A stretch of 64,000 bases of DNA. Source: an uncultured Opitutia bacterium. Lineage in GTDB: Bacteria; Verrucomicrobiota; Verrucomicrobiia; Opitutales; Opitutaceae. The position numbers and the translations under genes were made by a program. The notes beneath the pieces are model-generated. The model did no database searches and was not told where the DNA came from. It was given only the letters and a program-made list of their open reading frames with translations. Of this stretch, positions 34,674 to 42,709 are shown one piece after another (position 1 is the first letter of the stretch; each line of letters begins with the position of its first letter). The stretch lies in the NCBI GenBank assembly GCA_903872505.1, contig CAIQKV010000056.1:33600-97599 (forward strand), read 5' to 3'.

Positions 34674-35255
34674 GTGGCCACGCCCAAGACCATCGGTTCG
34701 AAGGAGATTCACGCTGCCATCAAGCGGCTGGTGGCGGCGATTTCCGGGCGCCACGGCGCCGGGCAGAAGATTCTGCTCCTCGGCATTGCCAACGGCGGCG
34801 TCGAACTCGCCCGCCGGCTGGATGCGGGCCTGGCGAAGGCCGCCCCCGCCCTGACGGTCGCCCCCGGCACGCTGGATGTCTCCTTCCATCGCGACGACAT
34901 CGGCCGCCATCCCATCCCGAAGGAGTTCGCCGCCACGCACATTCCCGCCGACGTCCACGGCGCCACCGTCATCCTGGTCGACGAGGTGGTCTTTTCCGGC
35001 CGCACGGTGAAAGCCGCGCTCGACGAACTCTTCGACCACGGCCGCCCGACCAAGGTCGAGCTCGCCGTCCTCGTGGACCGCGGGGGCCGCCTGCTGCCCG
35101 TCGCCGCCGACTACGCCGGGCTCACGCTCGCCGCGGATGAACACGAGCGGGTCTTCGTGCACCTCGACGCCAAGGACCCGGGGCTCGACACCATCCGGAT
35201 CGAGCCGCCCGCGCCCAAGCCCGCCGGCCGCCGGCAAACAGCCAAGGTTTCCTGA
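34674..35255 (+). CDS. pyrR: PyrR: pyr operon regulator / uracil phosphoribosyltransferase family
   Basis: Type I phosphoribosyltransferase of 193 residues. The PRPP loop is ATVILVDEVVFSGRTVKAAL and GGRLLPVAADYAG follows, matching PyrR rather than hypoxanthine enzymes. GTG 34674 was chosen because AAGGGA lies just before it; a TTG at 34644 lies in a pyrimidine tract. It leads pyrB and pyrC, with its stop overlapping the pyrB ATG by 1 nt. In many bacteria PyrR attenuates pyr transcription; here the catalytic role or regulation remains to be shown. Confidence 0.88.
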   Translation: MATPKTIGSKEIHAAIKRLVAAISGRHGAGQKILLLGIANGGVELARRLDAGLAKAAPALTVAPGTLDVSFHRDDIGRHPIPKEFAATHIPADVHGATVILVDEVVFSGRTVKAALDELFDHGRPTKVELAVLVDRGGRLLPVAADYAGLTLAADEHERVFVHLDAKDPGLDTIRIEPPAPKPAGRRQTAKVS

Positions 35256-36208
35256 TGCCCTGGACCCGCCGCCATCTGCTCACCCTCGAGGAACTCTCGC
35301 TCGCCGAGATCGAACAGGTCCACGCGACCGCGGCCGCGTTCAAGCGCACCCTCGCGCGCAGCGTGAAAAAGGTCCCCGCCCTCCGCGGCAAGACCATCGT
35401 CAACCTCTTCCTCGAGCCCAGCACGCGCACCCGCATGGCGTTCACCATGGCCGCCAAGCGGCTCAGCGCCGACGTCATCTCGTTCGACAGCGCCAGCTCC
35501 AGCACGACGAAGGGCGAGACGCTCCGCGACACCGCCCAGAACATCCAGGCGCTGCAGGCCGACATGATCGTCATCCGCCACTCGGCCGCCGGCTCGCCGC
35601 TCTACCTCTCGCGCATCCTGAACATCCCCGTCATCAACGCCGGCGACGGCGCCCACGAGCATCCCACCCAGGGCCTCCTCGACACCTTCACGATGAAGGA
35701 GCACCTCGGGAAGCTGAAGGGCCGCAAGGTCGTCATCCTTGGCGACATCCTGTTCAGCCGCGTCGCCCGCTCCAACATCCATGCGCTCACCAAGCTGGGC
35801 GCCGCCGTCACGCTGGTCGGCCCGTCCACGCTCGTGCCGCACTGGTTCACCGACCTCGGGGTGAAGGTGTCCCACGACCTCCGCTCCGCACTCGCCGACG
35901 CCGAGGTCGTGATGCTCCTGCGCATCCAGCACGAGCGCCAGGCCAGCGGCCATTTCCCGTCCCTCGGCGAGTACACCAGCATGTTCGGCCTCAACAAGAC
36001 CCGCGCCTCCTGGCTCAACCCCAAGGCCATCATCATGCATCCCGGTCCGATCAACCGCGGCGTTGAGATCGACAGCGAGCTCGCCGACGGCGAGCGCAGC
36101 GTGATCCTCGAGCAGGTGACCAACGGCATCGCCGTCCGCATGGCGGCCCTCTACCTCTGCTCCGGCGGCCAGCCCGAGCACCTCTACTCCGGCGCCGACC
36201 CGAAGTAA
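35255..36208 (+). CDS. pyrB: Aspartate carbamoyltransferase catalytic subunit
   Basis: 317 residues. It has the carbamoyl-phosphate motif FLEPSTRTRMAF, the HPTQGLLDTF motif, and the SSSSTTKGETL 80s-loop. It catalyses the first committed step of pyrimidine synthesis. There is no pyrI regulatory subunit nearby, as in PyrR-regulated or pyrC-associated types. It is sandwiched between pyrR (1-nt overlap) and pyrC (10-bp gap). Confidence 0.96.
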   Translation: MPWTRRHLLTLEELSLAEIEQVHATAAAFKRTLARSVKKVPALRGKTIVNLFLEPSTRTRMAFTMAAKRLSADVISFDSASSSTTKGETLRDTAQNIQALQADMIVIRHSAAGSPLYLSRILNIPVINAGDGAHEHPTQGLLDTFTMKEHLGKLKGRKVVILGDILFSRVARSNIHALTKLGAAVTLVGPSTLVPHWFTDLGVKVSHDLRSALADAEVVMLLRIQHERQASGHFPSLGEYTSMFGLNKTRASWLNPKAIIMHPGPINRGVEIDSELADGERSVILEQVTNGIAVRMAALYLCSGGQPEHLYSGADPK

Positions 36209-36218
36209 TTCTTTCCCG

Positions 36219-37511
36219 ATGTCCTTCCTCTGGATCCGCTCCGCCCGCGTCATTGACCCCGCCGCCCGGCGCAACGCCGTCGGCGACCTCTTCGTCGCCG
36301 ATGGCCGGATCGTCCCGTCGCTCTCCGCCGCGGCCAAGAAGGCCGCGCAAGTCATCGACGCCAAGGGCCTCGTCGCCTGCCCCGGCCTCGTCGACATCCA
36401 CGTCCATTTCCGCGAACCCGGCCAGACCCACAAGGAAACCATCGCCACCGGCTCCCGCGCCGCCGCCGCCGGCGGCTTCACCACCGTCGTCTGCATGCCC
36501 AACACCGCGCCCGTCGCAGACAACACCGGCACGATCCAGTCCATCACCGACGCCGTCCGCCGCGACGCCGTCGTCAAGGTCCTCCCCACCGGCTGCATCA
36601 CCGTCGGCCAGAAGGGCGCGGCCCTCGCCCCCTTCGGCTCGCTCAAGCGCGCCGGCGTCGTCGCCCTCACCGACGACGGCGACTGCGTCCAGAGCAACGA
36701 GCTCATGCGCCGCGCCTGCGAGTACGCCAAGATGTTCGACCTGCCGATCATGGACCACTGCCAGGATGCGTCGCTGACGCAGGGCGCCGTGATGAACGAG
36801 GGCACCGTGTCCACCCGCCTCGGCCTGCGTGGCTGGCCGTCCGCCGCCGAGGACATCATCGTCGCCCGCAACGTCATCCTCTCCGAGTACACCGGCGCGC
36901 ATATCCACCTGCAGCACATCTCGTCGCGCTACTCCGTCGGCATCATCCGCCGCGCCAAGACCCGCGGCGTGAAGATCACCGCCGAGGCCACGCCGCACCA
37001 CCTCGCGCTGACCGAGGAGTCGCTCACGACCTACGACACCAATTTCAAGATGAACCCGCCGCTGCGGACCGAGGCCGACCGGCGGGCGCTCCTCGCCGGC
37101 CTGCGCGACGGCACGCTCGACTGCATCTCGACCGACCACGCGCCGCACACCGACTACGAGAAGGACAAGGAGTTCGACTACGCGCCCAACGGCATCATCG
37201 GGCTCGAGACCGCGCTCGCCGTCTCGCTCGACGTGCTCGTGCGCCGCGGCAAGTTCAAGCTCCCCGAGGTCATCGACCTCATGACGCGCCGGCCCGCCCG
37301 GATCCTCGGGCTGCCCGCCGGCACGCTCGCCGCCGGCGCCGCCGCCGACGTCTGCCTCTTCGACCCCGCCGAGTCGTGGACCTACGACACCAAGGCCGGC
37401 TTCAGCAAGTCGGCCAACTCCCCTTGGCAGGGGCAGGCCCTCACCGGCCGGGTCAAGACGACCATCGTCGACGGCCGCGTGGTCTTCACCGGCGGCCAGA
37501 TCCACGCCTGA
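36219..37511 (+). CDS. pyrC: Dihydroorotase
   Basis: 430-residue class I-type dihydroorotase (AllB/PyrC superfamily) with the zinc motif VDIHVHFREPGQTHKE, HICMP-like region TTVVCMPNTAP, HIHLQHISS, and the catalytic Asp in ISTDHAPHTDYEK. It closes carbamoyl-aspartate to dihydroorotate. It is the last gene of the pyrRBC group; two tandem hairpins follow. Confidence 0.96.
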   Translation: MSFLWIRSARVIDPAARRNAVGDLFVADGRIVPSLSAAAKKAAQVIDAKGLVACPGLVDIHVHFREPGQTHKETIATGSRAAAAGGFTTVVCMPNTAPVADNTGTIQSITDAVRRDAVVKVLPTGCITVGQKGAALAPFGSLKRAGVVALTDDGDCVQSNELMRRACEYAKMFDLPIMDHCQDASLTQGAVMNEGTVSTRLGLRGWPSAAEDIIVARNVILSEYTGAHIHLQHISSRYSVGIIRRAKTRGVKITAEATPHHLALTEESLTTYDTNFKMNPPLRTEADRRALLAGLRDGTLDCISTDHAPHTDYEKDKEFDYAPNGIIGLETALAVSLDVLVRRGKFKLPEVIDLMTRRPARILGLPAGTLAAGAAADVCLFDPAESWTYDTKAGFSKSANSPWQGQALTGRVKTTIVDGRVVFTGGQIHA

Positions 37512-37547
37512 CCCGGACCGCCCCATCCCGGCCAGAAACACCAGTCA

Positions 37548-37581
37548 GGCTGGCCTGCCAGCCGTAGCCTTGGCGAAGGCT
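37548..37581. repeat. Two tandem hairpins after pyrC
   Basis: GGCTGGC-CT-GCCAGCC (37548-37563, perfect 7-bp arms) followed 2 bp later by AGCCTT-GGCG-AAGGCT (37566-37581, perfect 6-bp arms). They lie 36 bp after the pyrC stop with no T-tract, so this is better read as a REP-like double hairpin than as an intrinsic terminator, though it may protect the transcript end. Confidence 0.65.
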
Positions 37582-37622
37582 GGCGTTGCGCGCCCGGCGG
37601 TTTTCCTCCGCACTGGTCCGCG

Positions 37623-38435
37623 ATGCCGCCCGTCACGTCCACCGCCCTCGCCGTCGAATTCGCCCTGCTCCTCGGCGGATTGGTGCTGCTGTGGCGACAG
37701 GGCCTGGGCCCCGCCGCCCGGGCCCGCCCGGCCCTGCTGCCCGCGTGGGACGTCATTCTGAGCGATTTCTTCCTGTTCATCTGGCTCGTCATCCTCGGCG
37801 GGGTCGCGGGCTCGTATGGCCTGAGCCTGTACTCCCGGCATCACCCCCTCGACAAGGCCCACCTGACCATCATCGGCACGGCCGCCTTCCACGGCGGCAT
37901 GCTGCTCGGCATGGCGGGCCACCGCCTGTTTTTCACCCGCGCGAAACCGCCCGTCGCGCCCGTCGCGCCCAATGCGGACGGCATGTTCCGTTCCGGCCTG
38001 GCCACGTTTCTCATCGCACTGCCGGTGCTCACGGCGGTCAGCCTCGTGTGGCAGGGCGTGCTCAAGCTCGTCCACTACCCCCCCGAGGATCAGGAGGCGA
38101 TCAACCTGCTCCGCCATACCGATTCCGCCTCGCTGCGGTGCGCGCTGCTGGCCGTCGCCATCCTCGTGGCGCCCGTCACCGAGGAACTGGTCTTCCGCGC
38201 CGGCATCTTTCGCTACGTGCGCACCCGTCTGCCCCGCTGGGTGGCCCTGCTCCTGCCGGCGGTGCTGTTTGCCTCCCTCCATAACAACGTCGGCACGTTT
38301 GTCCCGCTGGTCACCCTGGCCATTGTCTTCGCGCTCGCCTACGAACGGACCGGCCGCATCGGCACGACGATCGTCGCCCATGCCTTGTTCAACCTGAACT
38401 CCGCCCTACTGGTCCTCGCCGGCGTGGACGTGTGA
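37623..38435 (+). CDS. CPBP-family intramembrane glutamic protease
   Basis: 270-residue membrane protein with about seven transmembrane helices. The CPBP/Abi motif 1 is VAPVTEELVFRAGIFRYV (EExxxR), motif 2 is LFASLHNN and motif 3 is HALFNLNSA. The family includes Rce1-type CAAX proteases and bacteriocin self-immunity proteins; the substrate here is unknown. thiL follows 6 bp later. Confidence 0.88.
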   Translation: MPPVTSTALAVEFALLLGGLVLLWRQGLGPAARARPALLPAWDVILSDFFLFIWLVILGGVAGSYGLSLYSRHHPLDKAHLTIIGTAAFHGGMLLGMAGHRLFFTRAKPPVAPVAPNADGMFRSGLATFLIALPVLTAVSLVWQGVLKLVHYPPEDQEAINLLRHTDSASLRCALLAVAILVAPVTEELVFRAGIFRYVRTRLPRWVALLLPAVLFASLHNNVGTFVPLVTLAIVFALAYERTGRIGTTIVAHALFNLNSALLVLAGVDV

Positions 38436-38441
38436 GCTGCG

Positions 38442-39371
38442 ATGCATCCCTTCACCAAGCATTTCTCCGATTCGGTCTCGGCCTGGGGTGAGGAAAAGCT
38501 CATCGCGGGGATCCGCCGCTGGCTCGGCACCGCCTCGCCGCGCTCGCCCTTCGGCATTGGCGACGACTGCGCCGTGCTGCCCGCCGCCCGCGGCCGGCAG
38601 CTGCTCACGGTGGACCCGGTCATCTACGGCCGGCACTTCGACGACACCGTGCCGCCGTGCGCCGTCGGGGCCAAGCTCCTCAAGCGCAACCTCAGCGACC
38701 TCGCCGCGATGGGCGGCCGGCCCACCGCCGCCGTGCTCGCGCTCACGCTCGATGCGCGCGTGAGCCGGCAATGGCTCGCGGAATTTTACCGCGGACTCGC
38801 CGCCTGCGCCCGCCACTACCGCGTGCCGATCGTGGGCGGCGATATCGCCCAGGCCGACGGCGTCGTCGCCGCCAGCCTCACCCTGCTCGGCCGGCCCGCC
38901 GGCCCGCGCATCGTCACCCGCACCGGGGCGCGCCCGGGTGACTGGATCTATGTCACCGGCGTGCTGGGGGGCAGCCGTCGCAGCCGGCATCATTACCAGT
39001 TCACGCCGCGCCTCGCCGAGGGCGCCTGGCTCGCCGGCCAGCGCGGCGTGCGGGCGATGATGGACGTGAGCGACGGGCTGGCGAAGGACCTGCACTCGCT
39101 GACCCCGCGCGGCGCCGTGACCGCACTCGATCCTGCGGCGCTGCCGCGTCGCGCCGGCGGCACCGTCGCCGCCGCGCTCAGCGACGGCGAGGACTACGAA
39201 CTGGTTTTCACGCTCGCCGCCCGCACACCCCGCGCGGAGTTCGAGCGGTCCTGGCGGCGCGCCTTCCCGCGCACCCGGCTGACCTGCATCGGCCGCCTCG
39301 TCCGGCCCGGCGACCAGCCGGCCGGTTCCCTCAACCTCGACGACTACCGTGGGTACGAGCATCTTCGCTAA
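38442..39371 (+). CDS. thiL: Thiamine-monophosphate kinase
   Basis: 309 residues of the ThiL/PurM superfamily: FGIGDDCAVLP, the KLLKRNLSDLAAMGG helix, VGGDIAQADG, MMDVSDGLAKDL and GEDYELVFTL. It phosphorylates thiamine monophosphate to thiamine diphosphate. No other thi gene is in the window. Its end overlaps the tsaE start by 23 nt. Confidence 0.94.
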   Translation: MHPFTKHFSDSVSAWGEEKLIAGIRRWLGTASPRSPFGIGDDCAVLPAARGRQLLTVDPVIYGRHFDDTVPPCAVGAKLLKRNLSDLAAMGGRPTAAVLALTLDARVSRQWLAEFYRGLAACARHYRVPIVGGDIAQADGVVAASLTLLGRPAGPRIVTRTGARPGDWIYVTGVLGGSRRSRHHYQFTPRLAEGAWLAGQRGVRAMMDVSDGLAKDLHSLTPRGAVTALDPAALPRRAGGTVAAALSDGEDYELVFTLAARTPRAEFERSWRRAFPRTRLTCIGRLVRPGDQPAGSLNLDDYRGYEHLR

Positions 39372-39807
39372 GCTGCGCGCGGGCGTGACCACCGCCTCCG
39401 CCGCGGCGACCCAGCAGCTGGCCGCCGAGCTGGCCGCCGCCCTGCCGCCCGACACGACGCTGGCGCTGCACGGCGACCTCGGCGTCGGCAAGACCACCTT
39501 TGTGCAGGGTCTGGCCCGCGGGCTCGGCGTCACCGAGCCCGTCACCAGCCCCACGTTCAACATCTACACGGTCCACCGCGGCCCGCGCGCCGGCGGGCGC
39601 ACCCTCGTCCACCTCGATGCCTATCGGCTCGATGGGCCCAAGCAGGTCGAGGATTTGCTGCTGGAGGATTTCCTCGTGTCACCCTGGTGCCTCGCCGTCG
39701 AGTGGCCGGACCGGATTACCGGCTGGCTGCCGGCCGGCGCGCTGCACCTCGACCTCGGCATTGCCTCGGACGAGCGGCACACGCTGAAACTGCGGGCCAC
39801 GGGATAA
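39349..39807 (+). CDS. tsaE: tRNA threonylcarbamoyladenosine biosynthesis ATPase TsaE
   Basis: 152-residue P-loop protein: Walker A HGDLGVGKTTFVQGLARGLG, then TSPTFNIYTVH and HLDAYRLDGPKQVEDLLLED, ending VEWPDRITGWLP. It acts with TsaB and TsaD to make t6A37 on ANN-decoding tRNAs. It starts at a GTG 23 nt inside the thiL end; no later start preserves the fold. It is convergent with the thioesterase-like gene, 13 bp apart. Confidence 0.93.
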   Translation: MGTSIFAKLRAGVTTASAAATQQLAAELAAALPPDTTLALHGDLGVGKTTFVQGLARGLGVTEPVTSPTFNIYTVHRGPRAGGRTLVHLDAYRLDGPKQVEDLLLEDFLVSPWCLAVEWPDRITGWLPAGALHLDLGIASDERHTLKLRATG

Positions 39808-39820
39808 TCCGCCGCCGCGC

Positions 39821-40294
39821 CTACTTCGTCCGCACGGCCACGTAGTCGCCGGAAAACGTCGCCGCCTTCTCGCCCTTGCAGGTGAGCACGGCGGTGAGCT
39901 TCGCCCGCGCCTTGCCGTAGCGGTCCAGCGTGCGGAGGAATTCCTCGAACTGGCCCGCCGGCAGCGCCGGGCAGCGGGCCTCGAACTCGCGCGTGATCGG
40001 CGCGAGGTAGTTGACGGTGTTGCGCTGGATGACGAGGCGCGAGGAGTGGCCCGCCGAGCGCAGCGCGAAGTGCAGCCAGGTCCAGGCCGAAAGAATCCCC
40101 ACGGCCGAGGTGCTGCCGCCAAACACCGTCGCATGGTGGTTGATGTTCGGCGCGAGCGGGGCTCGCAGGGTCACGCCCGTCGCATCGCAGGCCAGCACGT
40201 GCACGCCCATATCCGCCGAGAGCGGGATGTGCTGGTGCAGATAGAGTTCAACCTCCGCCGGGGAGGGAATCGGTCGCATGGGCGGCCGGTTCAC
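39821..40294 (-). CDS. YiiD-type thioesterase-like (hotdog) protein
   Basis: 157 residues resembling the C-terminal thioesterase domain of YiiD: LYLHQHIPLSADMGVHVLACD, NINHHATVFGGSTSAVGILSAW and NTVNYLAPI. The substrate is unknown. A GTG at 40294 overlaps the upstream gene stop (GTGA), suggesting coupling; ATG 40279 is an alternative start. Confidence 0.8.
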   Translation of the reverse strand: MNRPPMRPIPSPAEVELYLHQHIPLSADMGVHVLACDATGVTLRAPLAPNINHHATVFGGSTSAVGILSAWTWLHFALRSAGHSSRLVIQRNTVNYLAPITREFEARCPALPAGQFEEFLRTLDRYGKARAKLTAVLTCKGEKAATFSGDYVAVRTK

Positions 40295-42300
40295 TCCGAC
40301 GGCGGTGCCGGAGGCTCCGCGGCGGGCGCCGGGGTCTCCGGAGCCGGCGCTTCGGGGGCCGGGGCTTCAGCGACCGGCGCCGCGGGAACCGGCGCGACCA
40401 CCTCGGTCACGGGCGCCGCTTCGGCGGGTTTGGCCTCAAAGGGCGCGGCCGAGACGGGCACCTCCGGGAAGTTCTCCGGGTCATGCTCCGCGGTTTCGGC
40501 TTCCTTCTTGCGCGCCTCGACCATTGGCGGCGAGGCGAAGATCCGGCCGTCGATGAACTCGGTCACGTAGCCCTCGGTCACGAGCCAGCGCAGGTCGCCC
40601 TGCATCCGGGAGAGCTTGGTCCGCTCCTCCAGCGTGAGCGTAGGCTCGGCCGGGGCGGCCTCGACCGCGGGACTGGCCGAATCGGGGGTGGCAGCGGCTG
40701 CCGGGGTCGGCGCGGCGGGTGCGGCGGAGGCGGGCTTGGCCGGGACCTTGATCCCGAGGAATTTCGTGGCGAGCTCGCTGGCCTTGATCATCGGGTGCGC
40801 CTCGATGAACGCGATGAGGGCGCCGATGCTGTCCGAGAAGGTCTGGCCGGGCACGCGGAACTTGCGTTTCACCGCGCAAACGTACGACACGCCCTTCGAG
40901 CCCTTCTTGAAGATCGTGAAGTGCTCGCGGCGCAGGCGGCCGCGGAGGGCGTTGGCGGTGTCGAGCGGGAAGCGGCGCTGGCGTTCCAGGGCGCCCTCGA
41001 TCGCGCGGCGGATCTCGCCGTCGGGCAGCGACTCGGCGATCTTGCCGTGGAAGCGGGCCGAGTCGCCCAGGCGCACGACCTTGTCGCGAGCCGAGGTGAG
41101 CAGGTGGCTGCGGGCATCCTCGTAATTGTCGAACGCGATCGGCGCGGCCGGGGCCTCGGCCGCCGGCGTGGCTTCCGGGGTTGGAGCGGCGGGGGCGGCT
41201 TCAGCCGGGGCTGGAGCCTCAGGCGCGGCGTCCGCCGGGGGCGCATCAGCGGTGGGCGTATCCGCCGCGGGGGCTGCAGCCTCCGGGACGGGGGTGGCAA
41301 CCTCGGCGACCGGGGCAGCGGGTGCCACGGGCTCCGCCGCGGGCGTGGTCTTCGCGGGCTTGGCGATGACCTTCCACGTGTAGCGCGTGGCCTTCTTCAT
41401 CTTCTCGAGCCATTGGGCCACGACGGCGGGATCCCGGATCGTCTCGATGCGGTTGCGGTACGCCTCCAGCGACATGCCGCGGATCTTGGCCGCGTAGTGC
41501 TGCTGGACCATCTGGTTGTAACGATGGTAATTCGGCGGCCCGAGCAGCTCGCTGGTGATCGTGCACCGGTTGATGACCAGGAAATTCCCCTTCGGCGGCT
41601 CGATCTCCACGTCGGACCGGTCGAAGAACTTGTCGAGATGCTGGCTCAGCACATGGGCGACGGCCGCCTCCTCGGACTCGAACGGCAGGCCGTCCGGCAC
41701 GGAAATGGCGACCGGCTCCGGCTTCGCGTCGGCCGACGCCGGCTTGCGCGCGAGCACGACGACGAACCGGTCGAGCTTGTCGATGACGGTGCGCGCAATC
41801 TCGAACAGCTCGATGGTGCGGCAGGAGGAGCGGATGGTCTTCGCGAGCGCGTTGAAACTGGTGTCCTCGGGATAGAAGGTGACGTTGAAGAACGGGCTCT
41901 CGTACGGGCCGCGCTCCTGCGGTTCGCCGCGGCCGGCATAGCGCGGGCCGCGCTCGCCCGCACCGGGACCATCCCGGCGGGAGTCGCCCGGATAATCCGG
42001 CCGCTGCCGGCGGTCGCCGGCACCGCTCCGGCGTTCGGGCATGTCGCCCCCGCCAGCGGGGCGGCCCGGTTCGCCACCGGTCGCGGGACCCGCGGGCCGG
42101 CGGAAAGCCCGGCGGTCGCGCGGGCCGTCGCGGCGGTCGCCGCCGCCCTCGCGGGACGCGCGGTCGCTTGGTCCGCGCTGGTCAGACGCAGCGGTCTTGT
42201 CCTGGGCCCACTGGGTACCGAAGCTAAATCCCTGAAGTTGGCTCAGATCGAGTTTGTTGAAATCCTTGGGGGGATTTTCCTTGGCAGGCGTGTCGTCCAT
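40291..42300 (-). CDS. Large low-complexity protein of unknown function
   Basis: 669 residues, no family recognised. The layout is: a conserved-looking N-terminus (PKDFNKLDLSQLQGFSFGTQW), an Arg/Gly/Pro/Asp-rich region (about 40-130) like RGG-type RNA-binding tails, globular segment A (about 135-315, FNVTFYPEDTSFNALAKTIR), a Pro/Ala/Glu linker (about 315-385), globular segment B (about 388-520, with FKKGSKGVSYVCAVKRKFR), a second linker, a short winged-helix-like stretch (LRWLVTEGYVTEFIDGRIFA) and a Pro/Ala tail. There is no signal peptide or membrane helix, so it is probably cytoplasmic and may bind nucleic acid. ATG 42300 was chosen where the regular pattern begins. It follows tRNA-Leu. Confidence 0.75.
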   Translation of the reverse strand: MDDTPAKENPPKDFNKLDLSQLQGFSFGTQWAQDKTAASDQRGPSDRASREGGGDRRDGPRDRRAFRRPAGPATGGEPGRPAGGGDMPERRSGAGDRRQRPDYPGDSRRDGPGAGERGPRYAGRGEPQERGPYESPFFNVTFYPEDTSFNALAKTIRSSCRTIELFEIARTVIDKLDRFVVVLARKPASADAKPEPVAISVPDGLPFESEEAAVAHVLSQHLDKFFDRSDVEIEPPKGNFLVINRCTITSELLGPPNYHRYNQMVQQHYAAKIRGMSLEAYRNRIETIRDPAVVAQWLEKMKKATRYTWKVIAKPAKTTPAAEPVAPAAPVAEVATPVPEAAAPAADTPTADAPPADAAPEAPAPAEAAPAAPTPEATPAAEAPAAPIAFDNYEDARSHLLTSARDKVVRLGDSARFHGKIAESLPDGEIRRAIEGALERQRRFPLDTANALRGRLRREHFTIFKKGSKGVSYVCAVKRKFRVPGQTFSDSIGALIAFIEAHPMIKASELATKFLGIKVPAKPASAAPAAPTPAAAATPDSASPAVEAAPAEPTLTLEERTKLSRMQGDLRWLVTEGYVTEFIDGRIFASPPMVEARKKEAETAEHDPENFPEVPVSAAPFEAKPAEAAPVTEVVAPVPAAPVAEAPAPEAPAPETPAPAAEPPAPPSE

Positions 42301-42446
42301 GTAGTCGAGGCGAAGCGGGCACCGGCCCGCGGAGGTTTGCTGGGCGCGCGATGCGCCGGTGATAGTCGGCAGGGAGTGTTCACGCGCCCGGGGGTGAGGC
42401 AAGCGATTTCCCGGTGGGAATTTCTCACGCGGCCGGGAACAAAAAA

Positions 42447-42531
42447 TGGTGCTCGGGACAGGACTCGAACCTGCACGCCTTACGGCACACGCCCCTCAAA
42501 CGTGTGTGTCTACCAATTCCACCACCCGAGC
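42447..42531 (-). tRNA. tRNA-Leu (anticodon GAG)
   Basis: An 85-nt class II tRNA on the minus strand with encoded CCA. The acceptor stem GCTCGGG pairs with CCCGAGC, the D-arm is GGTGGAATTGGTAGAC, anticodon stem CACGT/GCGTG holds loop TTGAGGG (GAG at 34-36), there is a short variable arm (TGCCGTAAGGCG) and the T-arm is GCAGGTTCGAGTCCTGT. It reads CUC/CUU codons, which this GC-rich genome uses heavily. Confidence 0.95.
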
Positions 42532-42600
42532 ACAGAAAAACAGGGGAAGGCGGACTAAGAGGAAACGGCCTCGGCTTGTAAAGCCCCGAGTTGATCAGGC

Positions 42601-42691
42601 GTGGAACGCATTACCCTCAATGCGTTTTGTCCTCCGTCAACTGCCCCGCGCAGGCGGAGACAGGAAAAGCGTTGCGGGCAACGCGTTCCAC
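42601..42691. repeat. MITE-like element with terminal inverted repeats
   Basis: A 91-bp segment bounded by GTGGAACGC (42601-42609) and its exact complement GCGTTCCAC (42683-42691). Inside are AACGCATT/AATGCGTT (42605-42626, 6-nt loop), CTCCG/CGGAG arms in the middle, and GCGTTGC/GCAACGC (42669-42684). Three nested hairpins with inverted ends between tRNA-Leu and pyrD suggest a non-autonomous or REPIN-like repeat. It has no coding capacity. Confidence 0.6.
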
Positions 42692-42709
42692 CTGGCTTCG
42701 AACCCCGCC

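Noticed and set aside
32309..34693. Long minus-strand frame opposite the S9 peptidase
   Set aside because: Shadow; the peptidase has signal peptide and catalytic triad.
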